Shown: one piece after another, positions 58,944 through 64,000 of the stretch
Layout: each line of letters opens with the position of its first letter
Numbering within the stretch: position 1 is the stretch's first letter
NCBI GenBank assembly: GCA_947632515.1
Contig: CANRPO010000007.1
Location: forward strand, 50,079 to 114,078
Direction of reading: 5' to 3'
Origin: an uncultured Lachnospiraceae bacterium
GTDB taxonomy: Bacteria > Bacillota > Clostridia > Lachnospirales > Lachnospiraceae
DNA length: 64,000 nt
Notes under the pieces: model-generated
Seen by the model: only the letters and a program-made list of their open reading frames with translations
What the model was told of the DNA's origin: nothing
The model's database searches: none
Translations under genes and position numbers: made by a program

Positions 58944-59762
58944 ATGGATTTCGTAAAGGAACTTCAGGATCTGAGATATTTGGATTGGACAGATACAAAA
59001 ATGTCCCCGGGAACTCCCGGATGTTTTCTGAAAGCTTACGACGAGAAAGACGGAGAGCGATACTATTATAAACTTTCAAATTATGACAGTTACAGAGGTG
59101 TTTTTGGGCATGAGTGCGTGAATGAACTCATTGTCTCCCGCCTGCTGGATATTCTGAAAGTGGAGCATTTGCAGTATCGGTTGATTCATGCAATGATCTC
59201 TGTTGACGGGCAAAAGATAGAGACTTACGTCAACGGATCTGCCAATTTTCGGAAAGAAAAGGAACATAAGCAGCCCTTTGATGTCTATTATGAATTGAAC
59301 AGGAAAAAGGATGAGAAACCTCTTGATTTTGCGCGTCGTATGGGCTGGAGAGACTATTTTGACAGGATGATGGCCGTGGACTATCTGATTTGTAATCGGG
59401 ACCGGCATGGCGCAAATATTGAGATCCTTATAGACGAGAATGATGCCGCGAGACCCGCGCCTCTTTTTGACCACGGAGTTTCACTGTTATTTTCCTGCTA
59501 TTATGATATAACGGAGGTTCAGAAGTTTGATATATTTGCGGACATGCCGGTTCAGAGTTTTATCGGTTCGAAATCTTTAGAGTATAATCTGCGTTTTCTT
59601 CCGAGAGATCAAAAAATATTTGACGGTGTTCTGCGGGAGGCCGACAGAGAAAAACTGCTTGGGGATTTAGATATGACTCTTCCGAAAGAACATTTGAACA
59701 AAATATGGGAAATGATTTGGGGACGGTGGGAACGGTATGTACAAATTTGCAATCAAGAATAA
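58944..59762 (+). CDS. HipA-like Ser/Thr kinase
   Basis: A 272-residue protein of HipA/CtkA-like kinase type. It lacks the N-terminal subdomain of full HipA. Visible: G-C-F-L-K-A-Y (the ATP-lysine strand may instead be Y-Y-Y-K-L-S), G-H-E-C-V-N-E-L-I-V-S-R-L-L (alpha-C-like), the catalytic loop D-Y-L-I-C-N-R-D-R-H-G-A-N (about residues 145-157) with Asp and Asn, and the metal-binding L-F-D-H-G (about 174). Such kinases phosphorylate aminoacyl-tRNA synthetases or other proteins and act as toxins in HipBA/HipBST systems. Here a small gene overlaps the 3' end by 26 bases. GAGGAGG precedes the ATG; the base composition is more AT-rich than the core. Confidence 0.78.
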   Translation: MDFVKELQDLRYLDWTDTKMSPGTPGCFLKAYDEKDGERYYYKLSNYDSYRGVFGHECVNELIVSRLLDILKVEHLQYRLIHAMISVDGQKIETYVNGSANFRKEKEHKQPFDVYYELNRKKDEKPLDFARRMGWRDYFDRMMAVDYLICNRDRHGANIEILIDENDAARPAPLFDHGVSLLFSCYYDITEVQKFDIFADMPVQSFIGSKSLEYNLRFLPRDQKIFDGVLREADREKLLGDLDMTLPKEHLNKIWEMIWGRWERYVQICNQE

Positions 59763-60078
59763 AGCTTATCAAGATAAAACCGTCGGGTATCTGTACTATG
59801 ATGAAACCGAAAAAACATACAGGATCGAGATCCCGGCCGATGTGAAGAGTGCGGAGGCGCCAATGATTCTTTCTGATTTTATCAGGAAAGGCCAAAGGGA
59901 GATTGACAGCCGATGGAGCCTGCGCTGGGTGCAGGAGCGTGTGACGCCGCCGGAGCGCCAGAATATCGGGCAGATACTGAAAAACAACGGCATGAAGTTT
60001 TACAGTGAATTTCCGCTCCTGCTGAAAAATCAGGGGCGGAGCTGCCAGGATGAGTGCTATATTGAGCAGATAGGGTAA
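59737..60078 (+). CDS. Small partner of the HipA-like kinase, unknown
   Basis: A 113-residue protein. N-terminal beta strands D-K-T-V-G-Y-L-Y-Y-D-E-T-E-K-T-Y-R-I-E-I-P faintly recall the V-G-x-L start of the HipA N-terminal subdomain (also HipS). It is followed by R-W-V-Q-E-R-V-T-P-P-E-R-Q-N-I-G-Q-I-L-K-N-N-G-M-K-F-Y and L-L-L-K-N-Q-G-R-S-C-Q-D-E-C-Y. The start lies inside the kinase gene in another frame, which implies translational coupling. No HipB-like DNA-binding protein is next to it. An antitoxin or adaptor role is inferred from context only. Confidence 0.6.
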   Translation: MYKFAIKNKAYQDKTVGYLYYDETEKTYRIEIPADVKSAEAPMILSDFIRKGQREIDSRWSLRWVQERVTPPERQNIGQILKNNGMKFYSEFPLLLKNQGRSCQDECYIEQIG

Positions 60079-60115
60079 TATATGCAGAAACTGTACCGAT
60101 TTTTGATTTTAGCGC

Positions 60116-60144
60116 TTGCGAAACATAAAAGAATTTGTTACAAT
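60116..60144 (+). promoter_or_regulatory. Sigma-A promoter for the DinB-like gene
   Basis: TTGCGA (60116-60121), 17-base spacer, TACAAT (60139-60144), overlapping the palindrome that begins at 60140. Confidence 0.6.
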
Positions 60145-60177
60145 AGGAACGAGAACATATGTTCTTGTTCCTATTGT
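60140..60177. promoter_or_regulatory. LexA-type operator within a 38-bp palindrome
   Basis: Two 19-bp arms (60140-60158 and 60159-60177) are inverted repeats with a single mismatch and no spacer. The centre, GAACATATGTTC (60153-60164), is the core of the Gram-positive SOS (DinR/LexA) box. It covers the -10 box and the likely start point of the DinB-like gene, so a repressor there would block initiation. The long arms could also form an RNA hairpin. Confidence 0.65.
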
Positions 60178-60247
60178 ATTGCAGGATAATCATGAATAGG
60201 AAAGTTGACACGATAAAAACACTGACACACGAAAGGAATCGCGTTTT

Positions 60248-60964
60248 ATGAAAAAAGAAGAACTCTATGCGCCGATCAGAGAAAAATATGCTGACCTGAA
60301 AAGGGCTTTAACCGGAACAGACGAGACGGAAATGAAAGAATTGGCCCTGGAAGTGCATGCCATGGTACATCCGGCTGAAATATCCGGCAGGACGGAAAAA
60401 ACGATCGCGGACTATGTTCTGGAGTATATGTTATCGGGGAATCAGAATGCGGTGGTGCCAAGAGAAGATCATGATGTGGATTTGCATTATGCGGGAACGA
60501 ATAAAGTGCCCCTGTGCTGGCAGCTTTGGCACACATACCGCATTGAAGATTTGGTAAGCAATATTTTGATGGCCAATCAAAATCAAATTTTTAACGCAGA
60601 ATGGCAGCAAAAAATCGGTTCTCCCATTACGGACACCGGAAACGCGCTGACATTTGAGGAGGCAGTAGAGTTTGGCAAAAAGCTGAATGTCTTCGCGCTC
60701 CGCGATTATATGATCGTGGTAGGGAGAAATACGCGCCGCATATTAGAATCTTTGACGCTGGAGGAGATACAGTCCATGGTTCCGGAAAAATGGGTGATGC
60801 GGATATTGGAGGAGGGCGGTGTGACTACCGATTTTCGTTCTGTGTGGCTCCTGGTATTTTGGGGAAGACTGACGAGGGGCGGCATGATCTTAACGCCCAT
60901 GACCAATCATCATATGATGCATTTGCCTCCCTGTCTGAATCATTTGCCGATATTGGATGAGTAA
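60248..60964 (+). CDS. DinB-superfamily protein
   Basis: A 238-residue protein of the DinB-like four-helix metal-binding superfamily. Signs: L-W-H-T-Y-R-I-E-D-L-V-S-N (W-H-x-x-R-x-E-D), and a C-terminal N-H-H-M-M-H-L-P with His residues, giving a potential metal triad. Members include thiol-transferase-like and damage-inducible proteins; the substrate is unknown. GAAAGGAA precedes the ATG by about 8 bases. The SOS-type palindrome upstream suggests DNA-damage induction, in keeping with the family's name. Confidence 0.75.
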   Translation: MKKEELYAPIREKYADLKRALTGTDETEMKELALEVHAMVHPAEISGRTEKTIADYVLEYMLSGNQNAVVPREDHDVDLHYAGTNKVPLCWQLWHTYRIEDLVSNILMANQNQIFNAEWQQKIGSPITDTGNALTFEEAVEFGKKLNVFALRDYMIVVGRNTRRILESLTLEEIQSMVPEKWVMRILEEGGVTTDFRSVWLLVFWGRLTRGGMILTPMTNHHMMHLPPCLNHLPILDE

Positions 60965-61123
60965 TCATTTCATAGCAAGAAAAGCGGAGACACTAATGAT
61001 TCGTGGATCAGTTATAGATGATTCCAAAAAATCCTTATCTCCGGTGAGAAACAAATCTGCATGAGCATTTAAGGCGGCTCGAAGAATCGGACGGTCTTTG
61101 GGATCCCTGATCGCATTGTGGTA
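60965..61123 (-). pseudogene. Remnant of a PIN-domain toxin gene
   Basis: On the minus strand, 52 codons remain before the stop (60965-60967). They read R-D-P-K-D-R-P-I-L-R-A-A-L and A-D-L-F-L-T-G-D-K-D-F-L-E, then P-R-I-I-S-V-S-A-F-L, the C-terminal pattern of PIN-family toxin RNases (COG1569-like) with the conserved acidic D-x-x-D and G-D. A stop codon lies directly upstream in frame, there is no start with a ribosome binding site, and no antitoxin gene is present. The 5' part is missing. Confidence 0.6.
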
Positions 61124-61127
61124 TTAT
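61098..61127 (+). promoter_or_regulatory. Possible promoter for the first GNAT gene
   Basis: TTGGGA (61098-61103), 18-base spacer, TATTAT (61122-61127). It lies within the end of the PIN remnant, about 40 bases before ATG 61169. Confidence 0.5.
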
Positions 61128-61168
61128 GTTAGTGAAACAAATCGGAATTTTTAGGAGATAAGATAAAA

Positions 61169-61630
61169 ATGAACGAAATTATATTTTTAAGATGTGATGG
61201 GAATAACAAAGACTTTATAGAAAATTGCAGGCTGCTTGACGAGGACTTAGATTTGCGAGTTGGAAAAATAATTAAACGAGATAAGTACGCCCAATACAAT
61301 CTAATTGATAAAATAAATGAAGCGATAGTTGTTTATCGAGGCAATCATCCAATTGGTGGTGGTTCGATACGTCATTATGATGAAAATACGGTAGAGCTAA
61401 AAAGAGTGTTTGTCATTCCAACTGAACAAGGAAAGGGCGTAGGAACAGAATTGGTTTCCAAACTAATAGAGTGGGCGAAGGAACTGGGATATAAAAAAAT
61501 AATTTTGGAAACAGGAGAACTTTTGGCGGAATCATGTCATGTATATTCAAAATTAGGATTTAAGAAAATTCCTAATTATGGTGCGTATGTAGATATGCCG
61601 GAATCTCTCTGTATGGGAAAAGAATTGTAA
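61169..61630 (+). CDS. GNAT-family N-acetyltransferase, AT-rich
   Basis: A 153-residue GNAT protein with acetyl-CoA-binding motif [18 protein letters not shown] (Q/R-x-x-G-x-G/A), preceded by E-L-K-R, and the C-terminal L-G-F-K-K-I-P-N-Y. The substrate is unknown. The AT-rich codon use contrasts strongly with the GC-rich core genes, suggesting recent transfer. AGGAGA lies 10 bases upstream. Confidence 0.85.
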   Translation: MNEIIFLRCDGNNKDFIENCRLLDEDLDLRVGKIIKRDKYAQYNLIDKINEAIVVYRGNHPIGGGSIRHYDENTVELKRVFVIPTEQGKGVGTELVSKLIEWAKELGYKKIILETGELLAESCHVYSKLGFKKIPNYGAYVDMPESLCMGKEL

Positions 61631-61649
61631 ATAATTTTTTAAGGGATGT

Positions 61650-61655
61650 TATAAT
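61650..61655 (+). promoter_or_regulatory. -10 element before the ElaA-type gene
   Basis: TATAAT at 61650-61655. The best -35 (TTGTAA, 61625-61630) is at a long 19-base spacing. Confidence 0.35.
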
Positions 61656-61679
61656 AGTCACAAAAAGGGGCTGTTTTTA

Positions 61680-62129
61680 TTGGAGCGAATATCAGACCTG
61701 CATACTGTCTTATATGAAAAAAACTGGCCGCAGGAGGCAAAAATCATCCGCAGCGCCGTCTTTGAGAAAGAACAGGGTTTCGTGGACGAGTTCGACGGGA
61801 CGGACGATATTGCCACACATTTCGTCGTATTTGACGGCAAGACGCCCGTCGCGACCTGCCGTGTCTTCCCACAGGCCGCAAATGACGAACATTCCGGCGT
61901 ATATCTGCTCGGCAGATTCGCCGTGCTGCGCGAATACCGCATGCAACATGTTGGTGCGCTGATGCTCAAAGAAACCGAAAAATATGTCAAAGAAATCGGC
62001 GGTCGATCCATGCGTCTGCATGCACAGTTTCAGGCCGTCGGTTTCTATGAAAAACAAGGTTATGTGCGGATCTCCGATATTGATGAGGAACAAGGCTGTC
62101 CGCATGTATGGTTGGAAAAATGTATGTAA
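61680..62129 (+). CDS. GNAT-family N-acetyltransferase, ElaA/YjcF type
   Basis: A 149-residue GNAT protein of the ElaA/YjcF group: I-R-S-A-V-F-E-K-E-Q-G-F-V-D-E-F-D-G-T-D near the start, A-T-C-R-V-F-P, L-G-R-F-A-V-L-R-E-Y-R-M-Q-H-V-G-A-L-M (acetyl-CoA motif), H-A-Q-F-Q-A-V-G-F-Y-E-K-Q-G-Y. The substrate is unknown. TTG start with AAGGGG about 10 bases upstream. Codon use is GC-richer than in the previous gene. Confidence 0.85.
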   Translation: MERISDLHTVLYEKNWPQEAKIIRSAVFEKEQGFVDEFDGTDDIATHFVVFDGKTPVATCRVFPQAANDEHSGVYLLGRFAVLREYRMQHVGALMLKETEKYVKEIGGRSMRLHAQFQAVGFYEKQGYVRISDIDEEQGCPHVWLEKCM

Positions 62130-62220
62130 CATCTATAATTTCTGACAAGCACTTGAAATACAGAAAAAATTAGTGAGAAAGAGTGTGAAGTCCCGCCATA
62201 TAACTATTCGCAAAACTCAT

Positions 62221-62294
62221 GTTTAACGAACAGTCGGCTCATTCTTTGCCTGGTCCGGTCAAACCCGTCTATATACCAGGAAAAACTTTGGTAT
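62221..62294 (+). repeat. 74-bp direct repeat, copy 1
   Basis: It starts GTTTAACGAACAGTCGG and ends with a hairpin-like TATACCAG...CTTTGGTATA. It matches copy 2 at 71 of 74 positions by eye. The 20 bases in front also show CGCAAAAC...GTTTAACGA, like the flank of copy 2. Confidence 0.8.
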
Positions 62295-62470
62295 ATAGGC
62301 GTGTTTTCCCTCATTCCCGTAAAACTAGTCTGCTATACAAGATATACAAGTTTGTGCTAAAGAACAGCCCAAACCTGTACCGTTCGCATTCCAGAGGCAT
62401 GCTCACTTATCTTGCCAAGGGGCAAGCCCCTCTGGACTCCCCGCACATCCGTCCGCGCATTTAAGCCGTA

Positions 62471-62571
62471 TAAAAGGAAGAATGTATGGTTTCGGCTCAT
62501 CAGCATTATCGGATCCCTTTCATGCCTTCAAAGCCCTTCCTGTAAGCCTGCCCCTACATTCTTCTTTTACT
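62471..62571. repeat. Stem-loop with 15-16-bp inverted arms
   Basis: TAAAAGGAAGAATGTA (about 62471-62486) is complementary, with one bulge, to TACATTCTTCTTTTA (about 62556-62570). The ~70-base interior has no gene. It looks like a small structured repeat or the remnant of one. Confidence 0.55.
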
Positions 62572-62701
62572 CAGCTTACCCCCTTCAGGTTGTCTCAGCC
62601 TTCAGGTTAAGCCGTTCCCTTTGCGCGCGGACAAAATGTGCTCATTACGCCGACTGTTACGCTTAACTCTGGCGCGGCTCTGCGCCGCTTGTTTCGTCTG
62701 C

Positions 62702-62972
62702 TCGTTAAACAGATCATTTCGCGCACAGTCAATAGCTAAAAGGGCGGGAATGAATCACCGCCCTTTTATTGACTCTATTCGGTCTTTAAGGGGCAAATCA
62801 TTGATGGAGAATAGCATTTCTGAATCAAAAACGCCCTTACAGGACGTTTTAGGGAGATTGTTCATGCTATTCTGTTTTCTGGCTGATTTGCCCCTTATTC
62901 GCCCTCATAACGTCCCTCAAAACGTTCACTGAACGTTTTATCGGGAGTGCGCGAAACGGGGTAGTTTAACGA
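62702..62972. repeat. 271-bp element with terminal inverted repeats and three internal hairpins
   Basis: Terminal arms: 62702-62726 and 62947-62972 share TCGTTAAAC/GTTTAACGA and TTTCGCGCAC/GTGCGCGAAA in inverted order. Inside: hairpin 1 (62728-62733 with 62768-62773 and 62738-62747 with 62758-62767); hairpin 2, with AAGGGGCAAATCA/TGATTTGCCCCTT (62788-62800/62884-62896), AGAATAGCAT/ATGCTATTCT (62808-62817/62864-62873) and AAAACG/CGTTTT inside; hairpin 3, AAAACGTTCA/TGAACGTTTT (62919-62928/62930-62939). It is MITE-like or a structured RNA. The right arm overlaps the direct repeat copy 2. Confidence 0.65.
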
Positions 62973-63037
62973 ACAGTCGGCTCATTCTTTGCCAAGTCCG
63001 GTCAAACCCGTCTATATACCAAGAAAAACTTTGGTAT
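62964..63037 (+). repeat. 74-bp direct repeat, copy 2
   Basis: Nearly identical to 62221-62294, with differences at the TG/AA and G/A positions. Its first nine bases form the right terminal arm of the 271-bp element. Confidence 0.8.
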
Positions 63038-63094
63038 TTTTCTTGTTGAATTAGGGGATGTTTCTTAATAAATTTCAATGCATCATTGTAAATT

Positions 63095-63187
63095 TTACAA
63101 AGTTGGATATAAAACAAGTCGTAAGTATTGATAGACTCTATAATATCTCTCATCCGTAACAGAAATCAGTGTACTTACATACTTCAT
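63095..63187 (-). pseudogene. Short frame with a good ribosome binding site, possible gene remnant
   Basis: On the minus strand, ATG 63187 follows GAGAGG and reads M-K-Y-V-S-T-L-I-S-V-T-D before continuing out of any recognisable pattern for 18 residues to a stop. This start resembles VOC/glyoxalase-family proteins (M-K-Y-x-S-x-L-I-x-V-x-D), so it may be the 5' stump of such a gene, truncated near the repeat island. In another frame, 63153 down to about 63040 gives a 38-residue plausible peptide (M-R-D-I-I-E-S-I-N-T-Y-D). Either may be meaningless. Confidence 0.3.
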
Positions 63188-63203
63188 ATATTAACCTCTC
63201 TGA

Positions 63204-63971
63204 TTATAATTTTCTTGCTTTAAAGCATACCGAAATTGGTATCATTTTTGCTTTTCGTGTCTTATCGCTTGTATCTCCGGTACTTTCCATTGTTTCTCTA
63301 TCATTCTGCTCAATCATCTGCTCAATTACAAAACCAGCTTTTGCAAGTGCATTAACATATGTTGATATTTTACGATTACACAATATAACCTCACTGTCAT
63401 GAACCGGCATTTTATAATATGACTCGTCAAAATAACTTTTACTAAAAACAAGTTCTCCATTTTCTATCACATTTTTTCCTTCTTCACGCGAAAATGCAAC
63501 ACAATGATGCAGAGTATGATTCCAACTAAAAATGAAAATGCCATCTTTTTTTAGGCAAGAAGCAATTTTGTCAAAAGTTCCTTGTAAATCTGTAGTCCAT
63601 CCAATTCCATATATAGAATAGACATAATCGAAGTAATTAGATGGAACATTCATTTCTTCCATAGGTGTACATATTAACTTTGCACTATACCCATTTTCTG
63701 AAAGGAATTTCTCAGCATTAGCAAGCTGATTTTTTGACAAATCAATTCCCCACAGTTCTCCTGCCTTTCTATCTGCATGATATTTTAATGAATGACCACT
63801 CCCACAGCAAATCTCTAACATTCTCTTTCCGGACACATCGCCAAATAAGTGCAATTCGTCCTCCGTTTGAAATTTGACTCCATACTGCGGAAGTGCAGTT
63901 GTACCAAACCACAAATCCGCATATGCATCCCAATAAGACTTATTACTATCCACAATAGTATTATTGTCCAT
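63204..63971 (-). CDS. Class I SAM-dependent methyltransferase, AT-rich
   Basis: A 255-residue methyltransferase. Motif I is M-L-E-I-C-C-G-S-G-H-S-L (residues ~51-62), G-I-D-L-S-K-N-Q-L is the acidic loop, and F-D-Y-V-Y-S-I-Y-G-I-G-W the post-motif. The substrate cannot be told; small-molecule methyltransferases of this form are common in accessory regions. ATG 63971 has GGAGGTG upstream; a GTG at 63980 overlaps that site. The AT-rich composition suggests transfer. It reads away from the window's right end. Confidence 0.85.
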   Translation of the reverse strand: MDNNTIVDSNKSYWDAYADLWFGTTALPQYGVKFQTEDELHLFGDVSGKRMLEICCGSGHSLKYHADRKAGELWGIDLSKNQLANAEKFLSENGYSAKLICTPMEEMNVPSNYFDYVYSIYGIGWTTDLQGTFDKIASCLKKDGIFIFSWNHTLHHCVAFSREEGKNVIENGELVFSKSYFDESYYKMPVHDSEVILCNRKISTYVNALAKAGFVIEQMIEQNDRETMESTGDTSDKTRKAKMIPISVCFKARKL

Positions 63972-64000
63972 ACAGAACACCTCCGCTTTTAAAATATAGC

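Larger units (their letters stand above)
62130..63090. other. Non-coding island of repeats and hairpins
   Basis: Nearly 1 kb without a credible gene. Its frames have no ribosome binding sites and translate repeat sequence. It holds two 74-bp direct repeats (62221 and 62964), a ~100-bp stem-loop (62471-62571), a short hairpin GGCGC/GCGCC at about 62672-62687, a 271-bp element with terminal inverted repeats and three hairpins (62702-62972), and further degraded inverted copies of the repeat start (about 62648-62668). No transposase is present. Confidence 0.7.

Noticed and set aside
62219..62932. Three plus-strand frames of 81, 84 and 103 residues
   Set aside because: No ribosome binding sites, composition of the repeat DNA, and they run through the inverted repeats; better explained as non-coding.
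62130..63090. CRISPR array
   Set aside because: Only two direct repeats, far apart and longer than CRISPR units, with no spacer pattern and no cas genes.
62938..63153. Minus-strand frame of 71 residues
   Set aside because: Its second half is the translation of direct repeat copy 2; the first half may be part of a gene remnant, but there is no ribosome binding site.
1..64000. tRNA, rRNA, prophage or IS transposase
   Set aside because: Scanned both strands for tRNA T-arm signatures, integrase, transposase and phage structural motifs and saw none; a tRNA search program would be decisive.

Overview
The window looks like chromosomal core sequence from a spore-forming member of the Lachnospiraceae (class Clostridia, Bacillota). 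The signs are: strong GGAGG ribosome binding sites with TTG/GTG starts; sigma-A promoters of the TTGACA-17-TATAAT type; a YtfJ/GerW sporulation protein and SpoVE/FtsW-type genes; an rpmB-Asp23-FakA-recG block; a mutS-mutL-miaA-methionine gamma-lyase block; and a combined mreBCD-PBP2-minCDE-rodA cluster. Most of the window is GC-rich and densely coding with little intergenic space. The last ~5 kb is looser and partly AT-rich. No rRNA, tRNA, CRISPR array, phage or IS transposase was found.

Layout. 1-5.9 kb: 3' end of gltX, a short UvrD-type helicase, a convergent DUF1292 gene, a GH13 debranching-enzyme-like protein that has lost its catalytic residues, a DUF5662 protein and a small Cys/Gly-rich (DCGC) protein behind a possible sigma-K promoter. 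6-11 kb: trpS, hflK-hflC, a TPR protein and a DUF4037-like protein. 11-14 kb: NusG-II protein, Gx/HepT-I membrane protein, ruvA and ruvB, behind a promoter carrying a LexA-like box. 13.8-24.5 kb: coiled-coil protein, zapA, U32 peptidase, FtsW/RodA protein and its PBP, a degenerate HD-GYP protein, a DUF2953-ytfJ pair, a 46-residue membrane peptide and a coiled-coil/J-domain protein. 24.5-30 kb: rpmB, Asp23, FakA-like protein, recG, DegV/FakB-like protein. 30-38 kb: miaB, mutS, mutL, miaA, methionine gamma-lyase family, DUF4321. 38.7-49 kb: radC, then mreB-mreC-mreD-PBP2-minC-minD-minE-rodA-mgsA and a D,D-carboxypeptidase lipoprotein: side-wall elongation and septum placement encoded together. 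49-56 kb: P-loop protein, HlyD-like protein, yggS, sepF, aroB, lspA, rluD and an unknown gene pair. 56-58.7 kb: cstA and a cytidylate-kinase-like protein.

58.8-64 kb is an accessory tail: a HipA-like kinase with an overlapping small partner, a DinB-superfamily protein under a strong SOS-type palindrome, a PIN-toxin remnant, two GNAT acetyltransferases, a ~900-bp non-coding island built of inverted and direct repeats (including a 271-bp element that folds as a terminal stem with three hairpins), and an AT-rich SAM methyltransferase.

The points most worth following are the structured repeat island, the HipA-like two-gene module, the two LexA-like operators (ruvAB operon and DinB-like gene), the catalytically dead GH13 protein, the promoter-terminator leader at 55.1 kb and the sigma-K-like promoter of the DCGC protein. 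All functional statements rest on reading motifs by eye; no database search was run.
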